A stretch of DNA of 64,000 nucleotides from positions 4,507,501 through 4,571,500 of the forward strand of contig JABWDB010000009.1 of assembly GCA_019614645.1 (NCBI GenBank), written 5' to 3'. Numbering within the stretch: the stretch's first letter is position 1; the number at the start of each line of letters is the position of its first letter. The translations under genes and the position numbers were made by a program. Origin of the DNA: Stratiolaelaps scimitus. Lineage: Eukaryota > Arthropoda > Arachnida > Mesostigmata > Laelapidae. The notes under the pieces were generated by a model, which was not told the DNA's origin, ran no database searches, and saw nothing but the letters and a program-made list of their open reading frames with translations. Shown in pieces: positions 39,253 to 48,670 of this stretch.

Positions 39253-40669
39253 ATAAAAAAGAAATAGTACTTACTGCACGCACGCTTACCTCCGAAACTT
39301 TCGAACTTCATTTACTTTCCCATAAGATTGAGTGCATTTTTTTCGCCATTATATTTATGAATACCTATCATGTATTTGTCTTGAAAGTCACTTCTTCGCA
39401 AGTTTCTGTAGGCTCATATTTATTTCACTGATAGTGGCTATACCATTGAATGTATGAATATATGCTTTCACATATATACCTGCCATATTGAGTATTGATC
39501 TTTGTGGGGTGCTTTTGTTCTCAAAAACGGTATAGGTATGCTCGGATCGGCCGTCGTGCATTATGTTCCTGCCATGCTCGCACGTGGTCTCTTGCGAGTC
39601 GTGCGCTGCTCGCGTGAAAAAGTGTCTCGAATGCAAAGCGGCGGTACAGCAGCGAGTGAAGATTGATGAGTGTGCCGTTTGCGCCGACAAGTTGGCCGCG
39701 GTTCAGTTCCATCCTTGTGGACATGTGTGCGCCTGCGAGGATTGCGCTGCGTTGATGAAGAAATGCGCCGAATGCCGGCAGCATATCGAGCGAAAGACGG
39801 AACTCAACCAGCCGAGGACTCATGAGGTAATACTTGCTCCTCATCAAGAAAAATATCATAAGCATCATAGTGATCACCCTATGTTACAGTAGTCTATCCT
39901 TAGTAGGCATTATATATATATACGGTATTCGCATAGAGGAAATGCATGGTGGCATACGACCCTTGGAACCATAGGGTCTTGGTGCAAATCCCACAAAGAA
40001 CATGCAAATCGATGTGGTCTGTACTGTTGCAGATTTGTCAATAACATATCTTCTCACTGTGCTGGGTTATAAATTTCTCAACACATGCAAACAACACGCA
40101 TTTAACATAAATGCGTCGTCAGACGAGCTTTTTTTCTATGTGAATTTTCGATTTTGACTGTTCAATTCATTCCACGTGAATGCGAAATTGTCCTCTGTTC
40201 ATTATCGTTGTTGCAGATGCCGGACGGCGCGCGGAACAATAGTCAACCAATGCGGCCCGTCCCCGTCGTCGAGTCGCTCGGCGTTAAAACGAAAGAAAAT
40301 AACATCTCAGTCGCATCTCCTCAAGGCCAGCAGGGACACCAAGCACAACAGCTACCGCAACAGCAGCAACAACAGCAGCAGCAGCAGTTGCTGCAGCTGC
40401 ATCAACACCAGCAGCAGCAGCAGCAGCAGTCACATAACAGCGGCAATCCCATGGCGTCAACTTCGCGGCGCGCTGAAGAGGAAAACGATCGCCTCAAACA
40501 GCAGCTGAATGACATGCACGAGCGGTCGATTTGTCCGGTGTGTCTTGATCGATACAAGAACATGATCTTTCTCTGCGGTCATGCCACCTGTCAGTACTGT
40601 GGGGACCGTCTCCTCGAATGTCCAATCTGTCGGAAGAAGGTCGAACAACGAATTCTCCAGTATTTCTAA
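32011..40669 (+). CDS. mib1: Mind bomb E3 ubiquitin ligase, complete
   Basis: Mib1 is a RING E3 ligase of signal-sending cells that ubiquitinates Delta/Serrate-type Notch ligands to drive their endocytosis. The CDS joins 32217-32488, 32902-33009, 33496-33730, 33927-34143, 34481-34585, 34909-35255, 35513-35608, 35943-36192, 36458-36807, 37384-37618, 38200-38517, 38731-39107, 39536-39826 and 40217-40669. All borders are GT-AG, phases agree, and the product is 1217 residues, close to my memory of fly Mib1 and longer than the vertebrate protein. Order: glycine-rich start, first MIB/HERC2 domain (about 46-110), ZZ zinc finger (115-152), second MIB/HERC2 domain (about 183-265), Mib repeats (about 275-460), ankyrin repeats (about 470-845), RING1 (969-1003), RING2 (1016-1050) and RING3 (1173-1206). 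Two glutamine-rich inserts flank RING1 and RING2. The listed span includes 5' UTR from 32011. Confidence 0.97.
32774..32803. repeat. AT microsatellite in mib1 intron
   Basis: A short TA array between the first and second coding exons. Confidence 0.85.
32902..33009 (+). CDS. mib1: mib1 coding exon 2 (end of MIB1, start of ZZ finger)
   Basis: The exon reads [20 protein letters not shown], then [13 protein letters not shown], giving the first two cysteines of the ZZ finger. It starts and ends inside Arg codons, and both junction phases fit. Confidence 0.97.
33496..33730 (+). CDS. mib1: mib1 coding exon 3 (ZZ finger, start of second MIB domain)
   Basis: The exon completes the ZZ finger ([20 protein letters not shown]) with its zinc-binding Cys and His residues. 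It then begins the second MIB/HERC2 domain ([18 protein letters not shown]). It ends in phase 0 at GTAAAA. Confidence 0.97.
33927..34143 (+). CDS. mib1: mib1 coding exon 4 (second MIB domain)
   Basis: The exon reads [20 protein letters not shown] and [20 protein letters not shown], then [13 protein letters not shown] family-typical WDNG motif is WEATG here, a mild divergence. It ends in phase 1 at GTAAGC. Confidence 0.97.
34481..34585 (+). CDS. mib1: mib1 coding exon 5 (first Mib repeat)
   Basis: The exon reads [20 protein letters not shown] and [15 protein letters not shown], matching the first Mib-specific repeat. The acceptor is at 34480 and the donor is GTAGGA. Confidence 0.97.
34909..35255 (+). 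CDS. mib1: mib1 coding exon 6 (Mib repeats with low-complexity insert)
   Basis: [20 protein letters not shown] and [10 protein letters not shown] are followed by a Gly/Ala/Ser-rich insert of about 45 residues. The second repeat follows: [20 protein letters not shown] and [19 protein letters not shown]. The insert is longer than in vertebrate Mib1. Confidence 0.97.
35513..35608 (+). CDS. mib1: mib1 coding exon 7
   Basis: 32 codons, phase 0 at both ends: [20 protein letters not shown], then [12 protein letters not shown]. This ends the Mib-repeat region. Confidence 0.97.
35943..36192 (+). CDS. mib1: mib1 coding exon 8 (first ankyrin repeats)
   Basis: The exon reads [20 protein letters not shown], then the first ankyrin units ([20 protein letters not shown]). 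The donor GTGAGT leaves one base. Confidence 0.97.
36458..36807 (+). CDS. mib1: mib1 coding exon 9 (ankyrin repeats)
   Basis: Consecutive ankyrin units with the TPLHIAV and TPLHDAI cores, plus [16 protein letters not shown] and [17 protein letters not shown]. Phase 1 in, phase 0 out. Confidence 0.97.
37384..37618 (+). CDS. mib1: mib1 coding exon 10 (ankyrin repeats)
   Basis: The exon reads [20 protein letters not shown], then [14 protein letters not shown] and [20 protein letters not shown]. The donor GTGGGT lies shortly before a long AT array in the intron. Confidence 0.97.
37654..37724. repeat. AT microsatellite in mib1 intron 10
   Basis: An interrupted TA array of about 70 bp directly after the exon 10 donor. 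Confidence 0.9.
38200..38517 (+). CDS. mib1: mib1 coding exon 11 (last ankyrin repeats, Asn/Ala-rich insert)
   Basis: [20 protein letters not shown] is followed by a low-complexity insert of about 65 residues rich in Asn, Ala and Gly. The final unit is [14 protein letters not shown]. The acceptor TTTCAG at 38199 completes a Gly codon. Confidence 0.97.
38731..39107 (+). CDS. mib1: mib1 coding exon 12 (polyglutamine linker before RING1)
   Basis: [20 protein letters not shown] closes the ankyrin region. A Gln-rich stretch encoded by mixed CAA/CAG codons follows (about 38808-38850), then a Ser/Gln-rich linker. The exon ends DECM, giving the first RING1 cysteine. Confidence 0.97.
39165..39248. 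repeat. Compound CA/TA/GA microsatellite
   Basis: Three dinucleotide runs (AC, AT, AG) abut in mib1 intron 12. Confidence 0.9.
39536..39826 (+). CDS. mib1: mib1 coding exon 13 (RING1 and RING2)
   Basis: [20 protein letters not shown] and the [14 protein letters not shown] end form RING1. [20 protein letters not shown] through KKCAECR forms RING2. Spacing of the zinc ligands fits the family. Phase 0 at both ends. Confidence 0.97.
40217..40669 (+). CDS. mib1: mib1 coding exon 14 (polyglutamine linker, catalytic RING3, stop)
   Basis: The exon starts [20 protein letters not shown], passes through a Gln/His-rich tract (about 40355-40430) and ends in RING3: [20 protein letters not shown], then [17 protein letters not shown] and TAA. 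In this family RING3 is the main catalytic RING, and its very C-terminal position is conserved. Confidence 0.97.
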   Translation: MPDGARNNSQPMRPVPVVESLGVKTKENNISVASPQGQQGHQAQQLPQQQQQQQQQQLLQLHQHQQQQQQQSHNSGNPMASTSRRAEEENDRLKQQLNDMHERSICPVCLDRYKNMIFLCGHATCQYCGDRLLECPICRKKVEQRILQYF

Positions 40670-41109
40670 GGACGCCGACGAGGCTGCAGTTTCCGGTGTG
40701 CATGCGGAGGAAGCCTGGTGTTAAATTCGATTGTTCGTTGTACTTCAGTGAGTCACACCGGGGGAGTCCGATTTGAGGACTTGTTCAAGCGGACGAAGTT
40801 GGATTTGCCCGCGATCGCTAAGCTAGAAATGCTGAACCATGAATCACGGGCGATTGTTATGCGAACAAATGACATTATGATCGGTGTGAAAGCTGTCGAG
40901 TGAGCATGGGTACGCTTTTAAAGAGAAGCGAAAAACGGGAGAGAAGATGATATAACGAACTCTCTGGCTAGTTACAGAGTCATGGAAAGGTGGCTGAAAA
41001 CGTTGACGTTTGGCACTGACGCGTGCTTACTGCCCAAACGTGGTCACCTCCTTGACGAAAACGATTTCGACGCCCACAAGCTTCTAGCAACCGGTTGTGA
41101 TTCTCTCCA

Positions 41110-41137
41110 TTGATGAAGTGAGTCTTCACTTCATCAA
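41110..41137 (+). promoter_or_regulatory. Perfect 12-bp hairpin in mib1 3' UTR
   Basis: TTGATGAAGTGA is followed by the loop GTCT and then its exact reverse complement TCACTTCATCAA. As RNA this is a stable tetraloop stem. There is no downstream U-tract. It may be an RNA-structure element of the UTR. Confidence 0.6.
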
Positions 41138-41572
41138 ATTGATGGCCTATATTTTACTCCAGACACGTCGACGCCCATTGTACGTTTCGTCTCGGCATGA
41201 TCCACCGTACGATCCACCGTATATTTGTGTATTATCCACCCAAACTTGGTGAGATGTTGCCGTCAAATATACGCATATAGAATTGTTCCGGATTAATGTT
41301 GCACTGCATTATTATTATTATTATTCATATTGGAACCAAAAGAAATGCTGTTAGTCTCGAGGACGAATTATGTAATCCTAGCTGTACTATAACAAGCAAA
41401 TGTCCGTGAGCGGCGCCCGTCGTGAACGTTCCTTCTGTCTGCATGTGCCGCTGCCCGTTCGGTTGCCGCCTGCGAGCACAGCTCGGGTTTCGGTTAACAA
41501 GAAAAGCATTTCCCTGTGTACGGCCCCCGCCGCGGCCTCCGCCACCGCATGTGTTTGCTTGTGTATATCTGT

Positions 41573-41574
41573 GT

Positions 41575-41613
<39 letters not shown>
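41573..41613. repeat. GT microsatellite in mib1 3' UTR
   Basis: A TG repeat of about 20 units in the predicted 3' UTR. Confidence 0.9.
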
Positions 41614-41615
<2 letters not shown>

Positions 41616-41917
41616 TAAAACGAACGAAATAACATGATGTACGGTTGGTGTACAAAAAACGCGTTGAAATGAAACGATGGTCTTTCATTCCTGCACCAAA
41701 AAATGGCGACGAACAACCGACCGAGTGAAGTCGGCGAAATAACAAAACGGCTGGACAGAAGCGGAACGATTTTGAATCTCGCGATTTGTCCAACTCGAAA
41801 AACGGACCATGTCATTTTCTTGCAGATACACAGACGCCGTGAGTGTCTCTCTCTTGATCAAGAGAAAAATTATGTATTAAAAACCATGCGAATGTTGATG
41901 TTGCTAAACTGTGTACA

Positions 41918-41925
41918 TGTATATA
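41918..41925 (+). promoter_or_regulatory. Pumilio-type element TGTATATA
   Basis: This exactly matches the Pumilio consensus TGTANATA and lies about 40 bases before the first poly(A) signal. A second match at 41981-41988 opens an AT array and is probably past the cleavage site. Function is inferred. Confidence 0.35.
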
Positions 41926-41960
41926 GATAACGAATCGCAGAGAGTAAGAATATAGTAAAT

Positions 41961-41976
41961 AATAAAGTTTAATAAA
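41961..41976 (+). terminator. mib1: mib1 polyadenylation signals
   Basis: Two AATAAA hexamers, 41961-41966 and 41971-41976, followed by a TG/TA-rich stretch of the kind found downstream of cleavage sites. Confidence 0.6.
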
Positions 41977-41980
41977 GCAA

Positions 41981-41982
41981 TG

Positions 41983-42031
<49 letters not shown>
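41981..42031. repeat. AT microsatellite downstream of mib1
   Basis: A TA array with one C interruption just past the mib1 poly(A) signals. Confidence 0.9.
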
Positions 42032-42034
<3 letters not shown>

Positions 42035-42999
42035 TATACCTATATGTAAAGGTGTAGTGCTTATAACCTCCATCCATCTAGACGTCACCAGACTCTAGCT
42101 GTAGTGCGTTAATGCATTTGGAAGTCCTCCCGCTGAAACGGCTTTAAATCAAACCCGATGTGGTATCAGACGGGGCCACTGAACGTTGAGAGTTCGGGGG
42201 GGGGTATGAACATGTTCTATTATTAGACCCCACGAGCGATAGATCATATCGATAGGCTAGAGGCAGAATGTACCATTCTCATCCCACAGATACTGATTAG
42301 CATGTCCGGGGACGGGGGTGCTTGATGACATGTTGACTCGTTCTACACACAAGTGCTGTGAGGTCGTCCGTCGACGGATCAGGGGGCGGGTGGGAACGGC
42401 CTGCATACATAATCGACTGCCGTAGATAGCATCCGCGGACGATGCAAGTCTGTTATTATACGGGCTTGTGTGTAACAGGTGCGCGATAACCCGGCGAACG
42501 ATTACGATCGATACGCTTAATGAAAAACGACGGTCTGGCCGAAATAGCGTAACGGAATGTCCCGCAAGGGGCAAGGGCTTGACAAATGGTGACGGATCTC
42601 TCGAGGTATGTCTTATAGCTGACGATGGTACCGAGCAGTCGGCCGGCTGCATAGACCTCGCTTCGCCAAGTGGCTTACTTGTAATTTAATAAAATATCGA
42701 CACTATAACTAGAGGAGGACGACGACGAGGAATTGTGTCGACGGGGACCTTTAAAAGTCGATAATTAGCCGAAATAATTAGTCAGTTATTCTACCACCGA
42801 GTCAGTTATTCGCTTGAGATGTCGGGCTAGGCAACAATTATATGTCGGTCATCAAATTTTTCGGCTCATTAGCCATATTGTGATGTTTACATATGATTAG
42901 TACATCTGTTCAGGTTCAATTTACGGAAGCAAATTATTATTAGAGCAAGTTATTTAAATCGCGTGTGGCTAGTACAATATCAGCATCTGATGTCACGTG

Positions 43000-43075
43000 C
43001 GGACTAGCTCAGTTGGCGCTGGCTCGGCTCTCTGTCGATATCTAGTTACCCAGCTCGAATCTAACGGCATTCTGG
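43000..43075 (+). repeat. tRNA-like relic, possible SINE head
   Basis: TAGCTCAGTTGG at about 43008 matches the RNA polymerase III A box exactly. About 45 bases on, AGCTCGAATCT is a near match to a B box with one key mismatch. The spacing fits a tRNA, but I could not pair a complete acceptor stem, so this is a tRNA pseudogene or tRNA-derived SINE fragment rather than a working tRNA. Confidence 0.35.
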
Positions 43076-46000
43076 TATGCTTTGCTGGCAAATGACTGAT
43101 CTGTGTCAGCTAATCAAACCTGTATGTGATAAGCGTGTCCGATGTCGAGATACCATTAATATTCGAGTACATTGTTCCGCGGGAAGCCAATCTCTATTTC
43201 CATATATGTGTATGTGTGTACACGTGAACGAGTGAACGGACGCTGCCCTTTGCAATAGCCGAAGCTGTTTTTTGGACATGCACCTTGACTCGTGCCAACG
43301 TTGACATCCATATCGATCGGGTAGACGATACCTCAACGAGCGTACTGTAACTAGCTTCTTGTTCGCATCCCGGGCATATTCATCGTTTCTTACACCCCGA
43401 ACATTCGCCTATGAGCCCGAATTTCAGAGCACGTATCGGTGGTTAACAACGACACAATGATTGTCGCTGTATGTGAGTGTGCGTGATTCAAGCACACGAT
43501 CCATCCTGGACGCGAATCCTGATCACGAGGGGTGTCGAACTCGTACTTGCAACGTTCACAACATGTGTGTCTCGTTCGATTTCTGCGAGTCCGTACGGGG
43601 GGGGGGGGTTATCGGTCATGTTTGACATCATCACCGACCATCAACCTCCTCGTTTTTGTCTAGCTTTCACTTCTGGATATCTCCTTGCAGGGGGTACTCA
43701 GTTCCCGGATGTGTCTCATCCCTGAACCCCCGCCCCCCCGCACCCCGTTTGTCGTTTTGTTCAAGAGATATATCGCCTCTTGGGAGCCTGCCTGGCCGCA
43801 GGCTGCCGGTGGCCCCCCACGACACGACTTAGTCAGCTTGTGGACGTACAGTCAAGGCTTCCACTACCCTGGACCCGTCGTCCTGGGCTGGTCGATTACT
43901 ACGAGCTGCCAATGCGCGGCTTGCATGACCAAGCTCCGACGTTCACGGCAGTAGCCTCCCCGCATCTCATAGTCGATGACGAACCACCTCTGGCAGGTTT
44001 CAGACAATAGGAGGCCGCGGCCTACCACTGCGGCCAGTACTGCTGCCGCTGCTGCTGTTACCCTCCAAAAAGGATGTATATGCGAGGACTATTCCCGATA
44101 TCCCGGTGCGGTTGTCGCTTACTATCATCCCATTGGATCGGATCGTTGGCCACCGAATCGTCGCCGTCGCGACCGACGAATCCGAATTTAGCACGAGAGA
44201 GATGGGTCCCACGGAGAATGAACAAAAGCAGATGAAACAGACAGAGAGAGAGAGACAGACTATGGAGCGACGATGCTATGATAAACATTGTTGTCTATTA
44301 GCATACAATGTAGTAGTCAATAGTCTACTGCTTGCATACGCACGATGGCAGAGCTGACAAGGGGTTGGCTGTTCATGAGAGTCGTCCGAGCATGTCCACG
44401 GACCCCTAAAAGTTAAAACGTCCATTCGTCAAATTCAACCGCACTCAAATCCGGCCCAAAGCGTTGCTCTGGCCTAATTTCACTGTCGTTGTGAGATTCA
44501 ACTCAAGCTCTGATCTATTAGTGTGCTGGGTGTCGCGGCCCTTAACCAACAAGCAAGACGTCGACACGACAGGCGTGTGTGGGCCACTTGCATCCGAATT
44601 GAATCTGCTCTCAACCGAGTGTCCAGCTTTTTGTAGGTGTGTGACACTGTGCGTGTGTGTGTGTTGGTACGCTTGTGTAGCCGTATGTGGATATACTTCG
44701 CGAACCTTAACGAGGATAGCGCTTGTGAAATTTCAACGGTATATTGGAAATGAAATGACTCAGTGCACTCTGCGGTACTGTGTGCAACGAGGGACGAGCA
44801 TAGTAATGAATTATGTGAACGATAACTGTTTCGCAAAAATTAGCGATTGATCGTTGATCGGTGTTGGTCAGTGGCTCTTGTCCAGAATGAAGCGTGAGTA
44901 AGTGCATCTTGGTGTCCGGATCGTGCTGGAAACGGCGACCCGCTAGTTTGATCGGCACAATTGTGCGGCCAAAGAAGAAGCCCCGATAGAAGACCGAGGT
45001 TGAGTTAAGGTGCGGCCAGTTGGCTGAAGTGTGATATAAATATGAGTGCGTGACGATAATCTTTTTGGACAGTACAATCGGGGCTCTCGTACTTACGTTC
45101 CGCTGGCTCTCAGACCGTGGATAAACTCTTAGAGTGATTTAAACATCGGTCATCCACTGGCGCATTGATCGGACGACTCAACAAACCATCACGGACATCA
45201 ACATATGCTTGCTTTGACACGTACAGTGAAAGGCCCCTATACCAAAATGAACAGAATTCTACTTCTATCGGGAAAGGACAGCAATGGACAGCGCCTGCAC
45301 CCCATCGAAATACGGTCTGCATTGAGAGTGCACTGTGTGTGTGTGTGTGTCTGTGTCTCTCTGGCCTTGAAGTGGATACCTTACCATATTTACATGGCCG
45401 CCTATCTATTAGTACCTGCGTCGAGCTTACACTCAGTATCTGAAACAGCAACTCGTCGCAGGCCCCCCTCACATTACTGATTATGCAGGAGCATGCCAGT
45501 CGAGCTCATCCGCTAGATCGAGCAACTGCTTCATGAGAGAGAGAGAGATAGAGAGAGAGGGGGGAGGTACCGGGCGCGAAGGCTAGGAGGAAGAGATATC
45601 GTTTGATCGACACGCTGTTACCCAGGGTCTCGACGACAAACATGCCCGAATAGAGGCAGCGCAGCTGGTAGCTTCTGGATAGCCGAACTTGAACGTAGGA
45701 GAGCTACGAGGTTTTGTTTTCAGAGGGCAGCAATAGCTACGATATCTATTCTACGGCCTAACTCGCACGCGTGTGGTAGACGGTTTTTCCGTCATGACGT
45801 TCACCATGACAGGGAGGACTGTTCGAAACCGGGAGCGACTTTTGCGGATGTCACCACACGAGCTAACTGTCCCAACATCCGAGGCGACTTTTCAGGCAAC
45901 TCAGGTAACCTATTCATCAGCATCTTGGATTGAATCGTCACCCAGATATCTCTCTGTCTCCAAAGGTCACATGCATTGTAGTATTGTATCGCACGATGGA

Positions 46001-47933
46001 CTACCTGCATGAGTATCATCAATCATCTCATGAGAGATGATTCAGGTCTTGAGGTCTGTGTGTCGATGCAGATCTGACTGTGATTAGTGGCTATTTAAAT
46101 TGATAAGTGACAATAGGTGAAGATTAACGCATATTAGCTCGTTTGTATCGAACCGATAAAAGTACTACATTTACACAACTGGTCTGCACCTCGGTAAACG
46201 GCCGCGTTTCTGCTCCTTTTATAATCACATATTTATTTGGAAAACAGTGAAATTCACTAATATATATATATATAATGGATTGCATGAAACTGTCCATTAA
46301 TGGTACAACAGTCTGTCAACACTAAAGCCGCCAAATGTCCGGGCTGTTCAGCGAGTATTATGAGATTCTCTCAAGTGGCATACTGTTCAGGTGGCGGCGT
46401 GTAGGCGTTTCCTGTTGTTGTTATCACGCCATTGTCATGTCGACTAGTGTTACCTTAGACTTTTATCATTGTACTTGTATACTACCGTGTCATTGTTGCT
46501 AGGCTAACGCGTGTGCAAAGTGTAATTTGGGAAATTTTCCATGCTACGCACTAGTTACGTTTGACGACCGTGTTTGTTTTTACATAATTTGCCGTGTGTC
46601 TGCGCGCGAGTGTAATTGTGCGACTGATTACGTCGAGAGATTTTCCTCACGAGAAATCATACTTGATGCCAGCCAGCATTGGCCATGGTTACCTGCCGAG
46701 CCGCGACCTTCACTGGCAAGCCGCCGGCCAGGTATATAACTGACCAGCGAGGTATACTGTCGGCGTGGTCGCTTATTTCTTGCATAGCGGATCGCTTGGG
46801 GCTCCCCGCTGGACTCCCCGCACTCAGTAGCTCAGGCTCCAGCATCAACGTCGGCCAATAGTGAGTCGAGTACATGGCCGGACAGACTGGTGCAGCAGCA
46901 TAGCAGGCTATGGTGTAATTTATGCAATTATAATAATACTCATAACGGAACGCTTGTCCTCTCTACGCTGCTCGTCACCGGCCACCACTGATCACTGACA
47001 GCCTGACAGCGGTTCCTGCTGAAGGAAGAGCTCGCAGACGGGGTTCTGGGAGGAGCTCGTCTCAATGGCGACGACTCCATCATATTCTATGATGCACTGT
47101 TTACTCCATAAGCGTTCATTGCTCATTGCAGAAACGCTGGACAATGAGTGTCACACTATAACCGCTAGAGTGTAAGTACCGTTCCATCTGCCGATGGTTA
47201 TGCTTCGAACTGCGTGGCCGGCGGGGTAAACGTCATTCAGCGACGGACTACCAGTTGTAGCAGCAGCAGCTGCAGCAGCAGCAACAACAACAATGATAGC
47301 AGCATGAACAGCACGCTTGCGGAACATGGTTTTGCAGCACAGGCAACATGTTGGACTTCTGTATGTGTAAATGACTTCTTTCTGAAATTGCTCGATGGCA
47401 ACGCAACGCACGAGAACCAATCAATTTATTGGTCTGTCATTTTTTTCTTGCCCATCATGAATCTATGGATAGTCCATACAGCTGCGACGGTCATTGATGC
47501 CCGCTTCAGTCAAGTAAGCGTTCGAGCAAAAGAGTCTGTAAATGCGCAACAAGTTCTCCGGTCTGGTTTTGCTCGCTGTAAATGGCATTTCCAGTGTCGT
47601 ATCATCACCGCTGCAATAAAACAGGATTAACTCGTCGGGCTTCCTGTTAGCGATAGGGAAGTCCTCTAAAGACAACAACAACAACAACTAGGGCCAGTCC
47701 TGGAAAGTCGTTGACGCTGTGTGTTTGAGACGTTGCTTACTATTGCGTTTAAAGGCGGAGCTAAATAACGCGCGCGGACTTGGACCCGGATTTCACGACC
47801 GTTGTAACAAGGTGTCTATGTAAGAAGGCCCACTGGAATCGAGCTTCCAGTTCTGTCCGGAGCGTGCATGCATGGTTGTGCATGGTGCACAGTGGACAAA
47901 TGTCATTTGCAGTGCTGCGCAGCGTAGAGTGTT

Positions 47934-48670
47934 ATGTGCGGGGTTGTCAGCGTGTTCGGCCAACTACGGATAGATAACCCGTCCTTCATACGAGATAGTG
48001 TGTTCGGCTGTGGACACCTTTGCAGTGTTTGCTGGTGGACAATTCTATACATAGGTAAGATAAAACGATTGGGAAGTAGCTGTTTGCTGTTCATCCGTTC
48101 GTGGGCTCGTCACAGATATTTCAATTTCGCTATAGACGGTCAGATAGACCATCACATGATACGTTTGAACAATTGACTGCAACAAAATGCTCCAAGATGT
48201 ATAATATATGATATTTATGCTATCTTGATGCAGCTCTCTCCCGAGCACTGCACACTGCCAAGATTAAGAGAGCGGATCACGAAATAGAAACAGACCTTGT
48301 CGGGTACGCTCGGGCGAAAATTCCGCCCGCGTTTAGAACCGCGAATACGAGGGCGATCCCTTCCCTTCGCAGCAGTTATTTCAGTCACCAGTTCATCATG
48401 TACCGATTACCGTCAAACATTTCGTACAACATCCAACGCAAGCCGGTTGATCTCAGCTATCACGCTGCTAATCGTATGGCACCATGTATCACTTCATTGC
48501 ATCATCACTACACTGCTCATACTGCACCGTATCGTTTAGTGATTCAGAGTTCAGGGCATTTTTCAGCATCGTTGATCCCCTCCCGAGTTTCTTCAAGTTC
48601 GCTCAGCCATCGAAACTCCGTTTCAGCTACTGAAACGCTTCAAACAACATTTTTTTTTTCTAAAATATAG
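47934..48670 (+). CDS. Hypothetical two-exon ORF, weak
   Basis: I do not recognise this protein. ATG 47934 opens a frame reading GVVSVFGQLRIDNPSFIRDS, reaching a GTAAGA donor at 48055. A TTGATGCAG acceptor at 48230 opens a 146-codon frame (LSRALHTAKIKRADHEIETD and onward) ending at TAG 48668-48670. The donor and acceptor phases agree, giving about 187 residues. Codon use is not clearly coding, the composition is Ser/His-rich near the end, and random ORFs of similar length occur in the window. It could be chance. Confidence 0.15.

Larger units (their letters stand above)
40670..41990 (+). other. mib1: mib1 3' UTR
   Basis: Untranslated sequence from the stop to two AATAAA signals near 41961 and 41971. 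It contains a perfect 12-bp hairpin (41110-41137), an ATT run near 41310, a GT array (41573-41613) and a TGTATATA element (41918-41925). The small ORF at 40718-40903 has no start context or family match and is taken as chance. Confidence 0.6.

Noticed and set aside
40718..40903. Small ORF after the mib1 stop codon
   Set aside because: It lies in the predicted 3' UTR before the poly(A) signals and has no family match.
43000..43075. Functional tRNA gene
   Set aside because: The B box has a mismatch and I could not pair a full acceptor stem or define an anticodon loop; kept only as a tRNA-like relic.
43685..44010. Overlapping open frames in a GC-rich stretch at 43.7-44.0 kb
   Set aside because: Two frames of the same strand are open together and neither resembles a known protein; composition is the likely cause.
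46733..46861. TATATAA word followed by a GTGAGT, as a first exon of the channel gene
   Set aside because: No initiator lies about 30 bases downstream and nothing links it to the channel exons 6 kb away.
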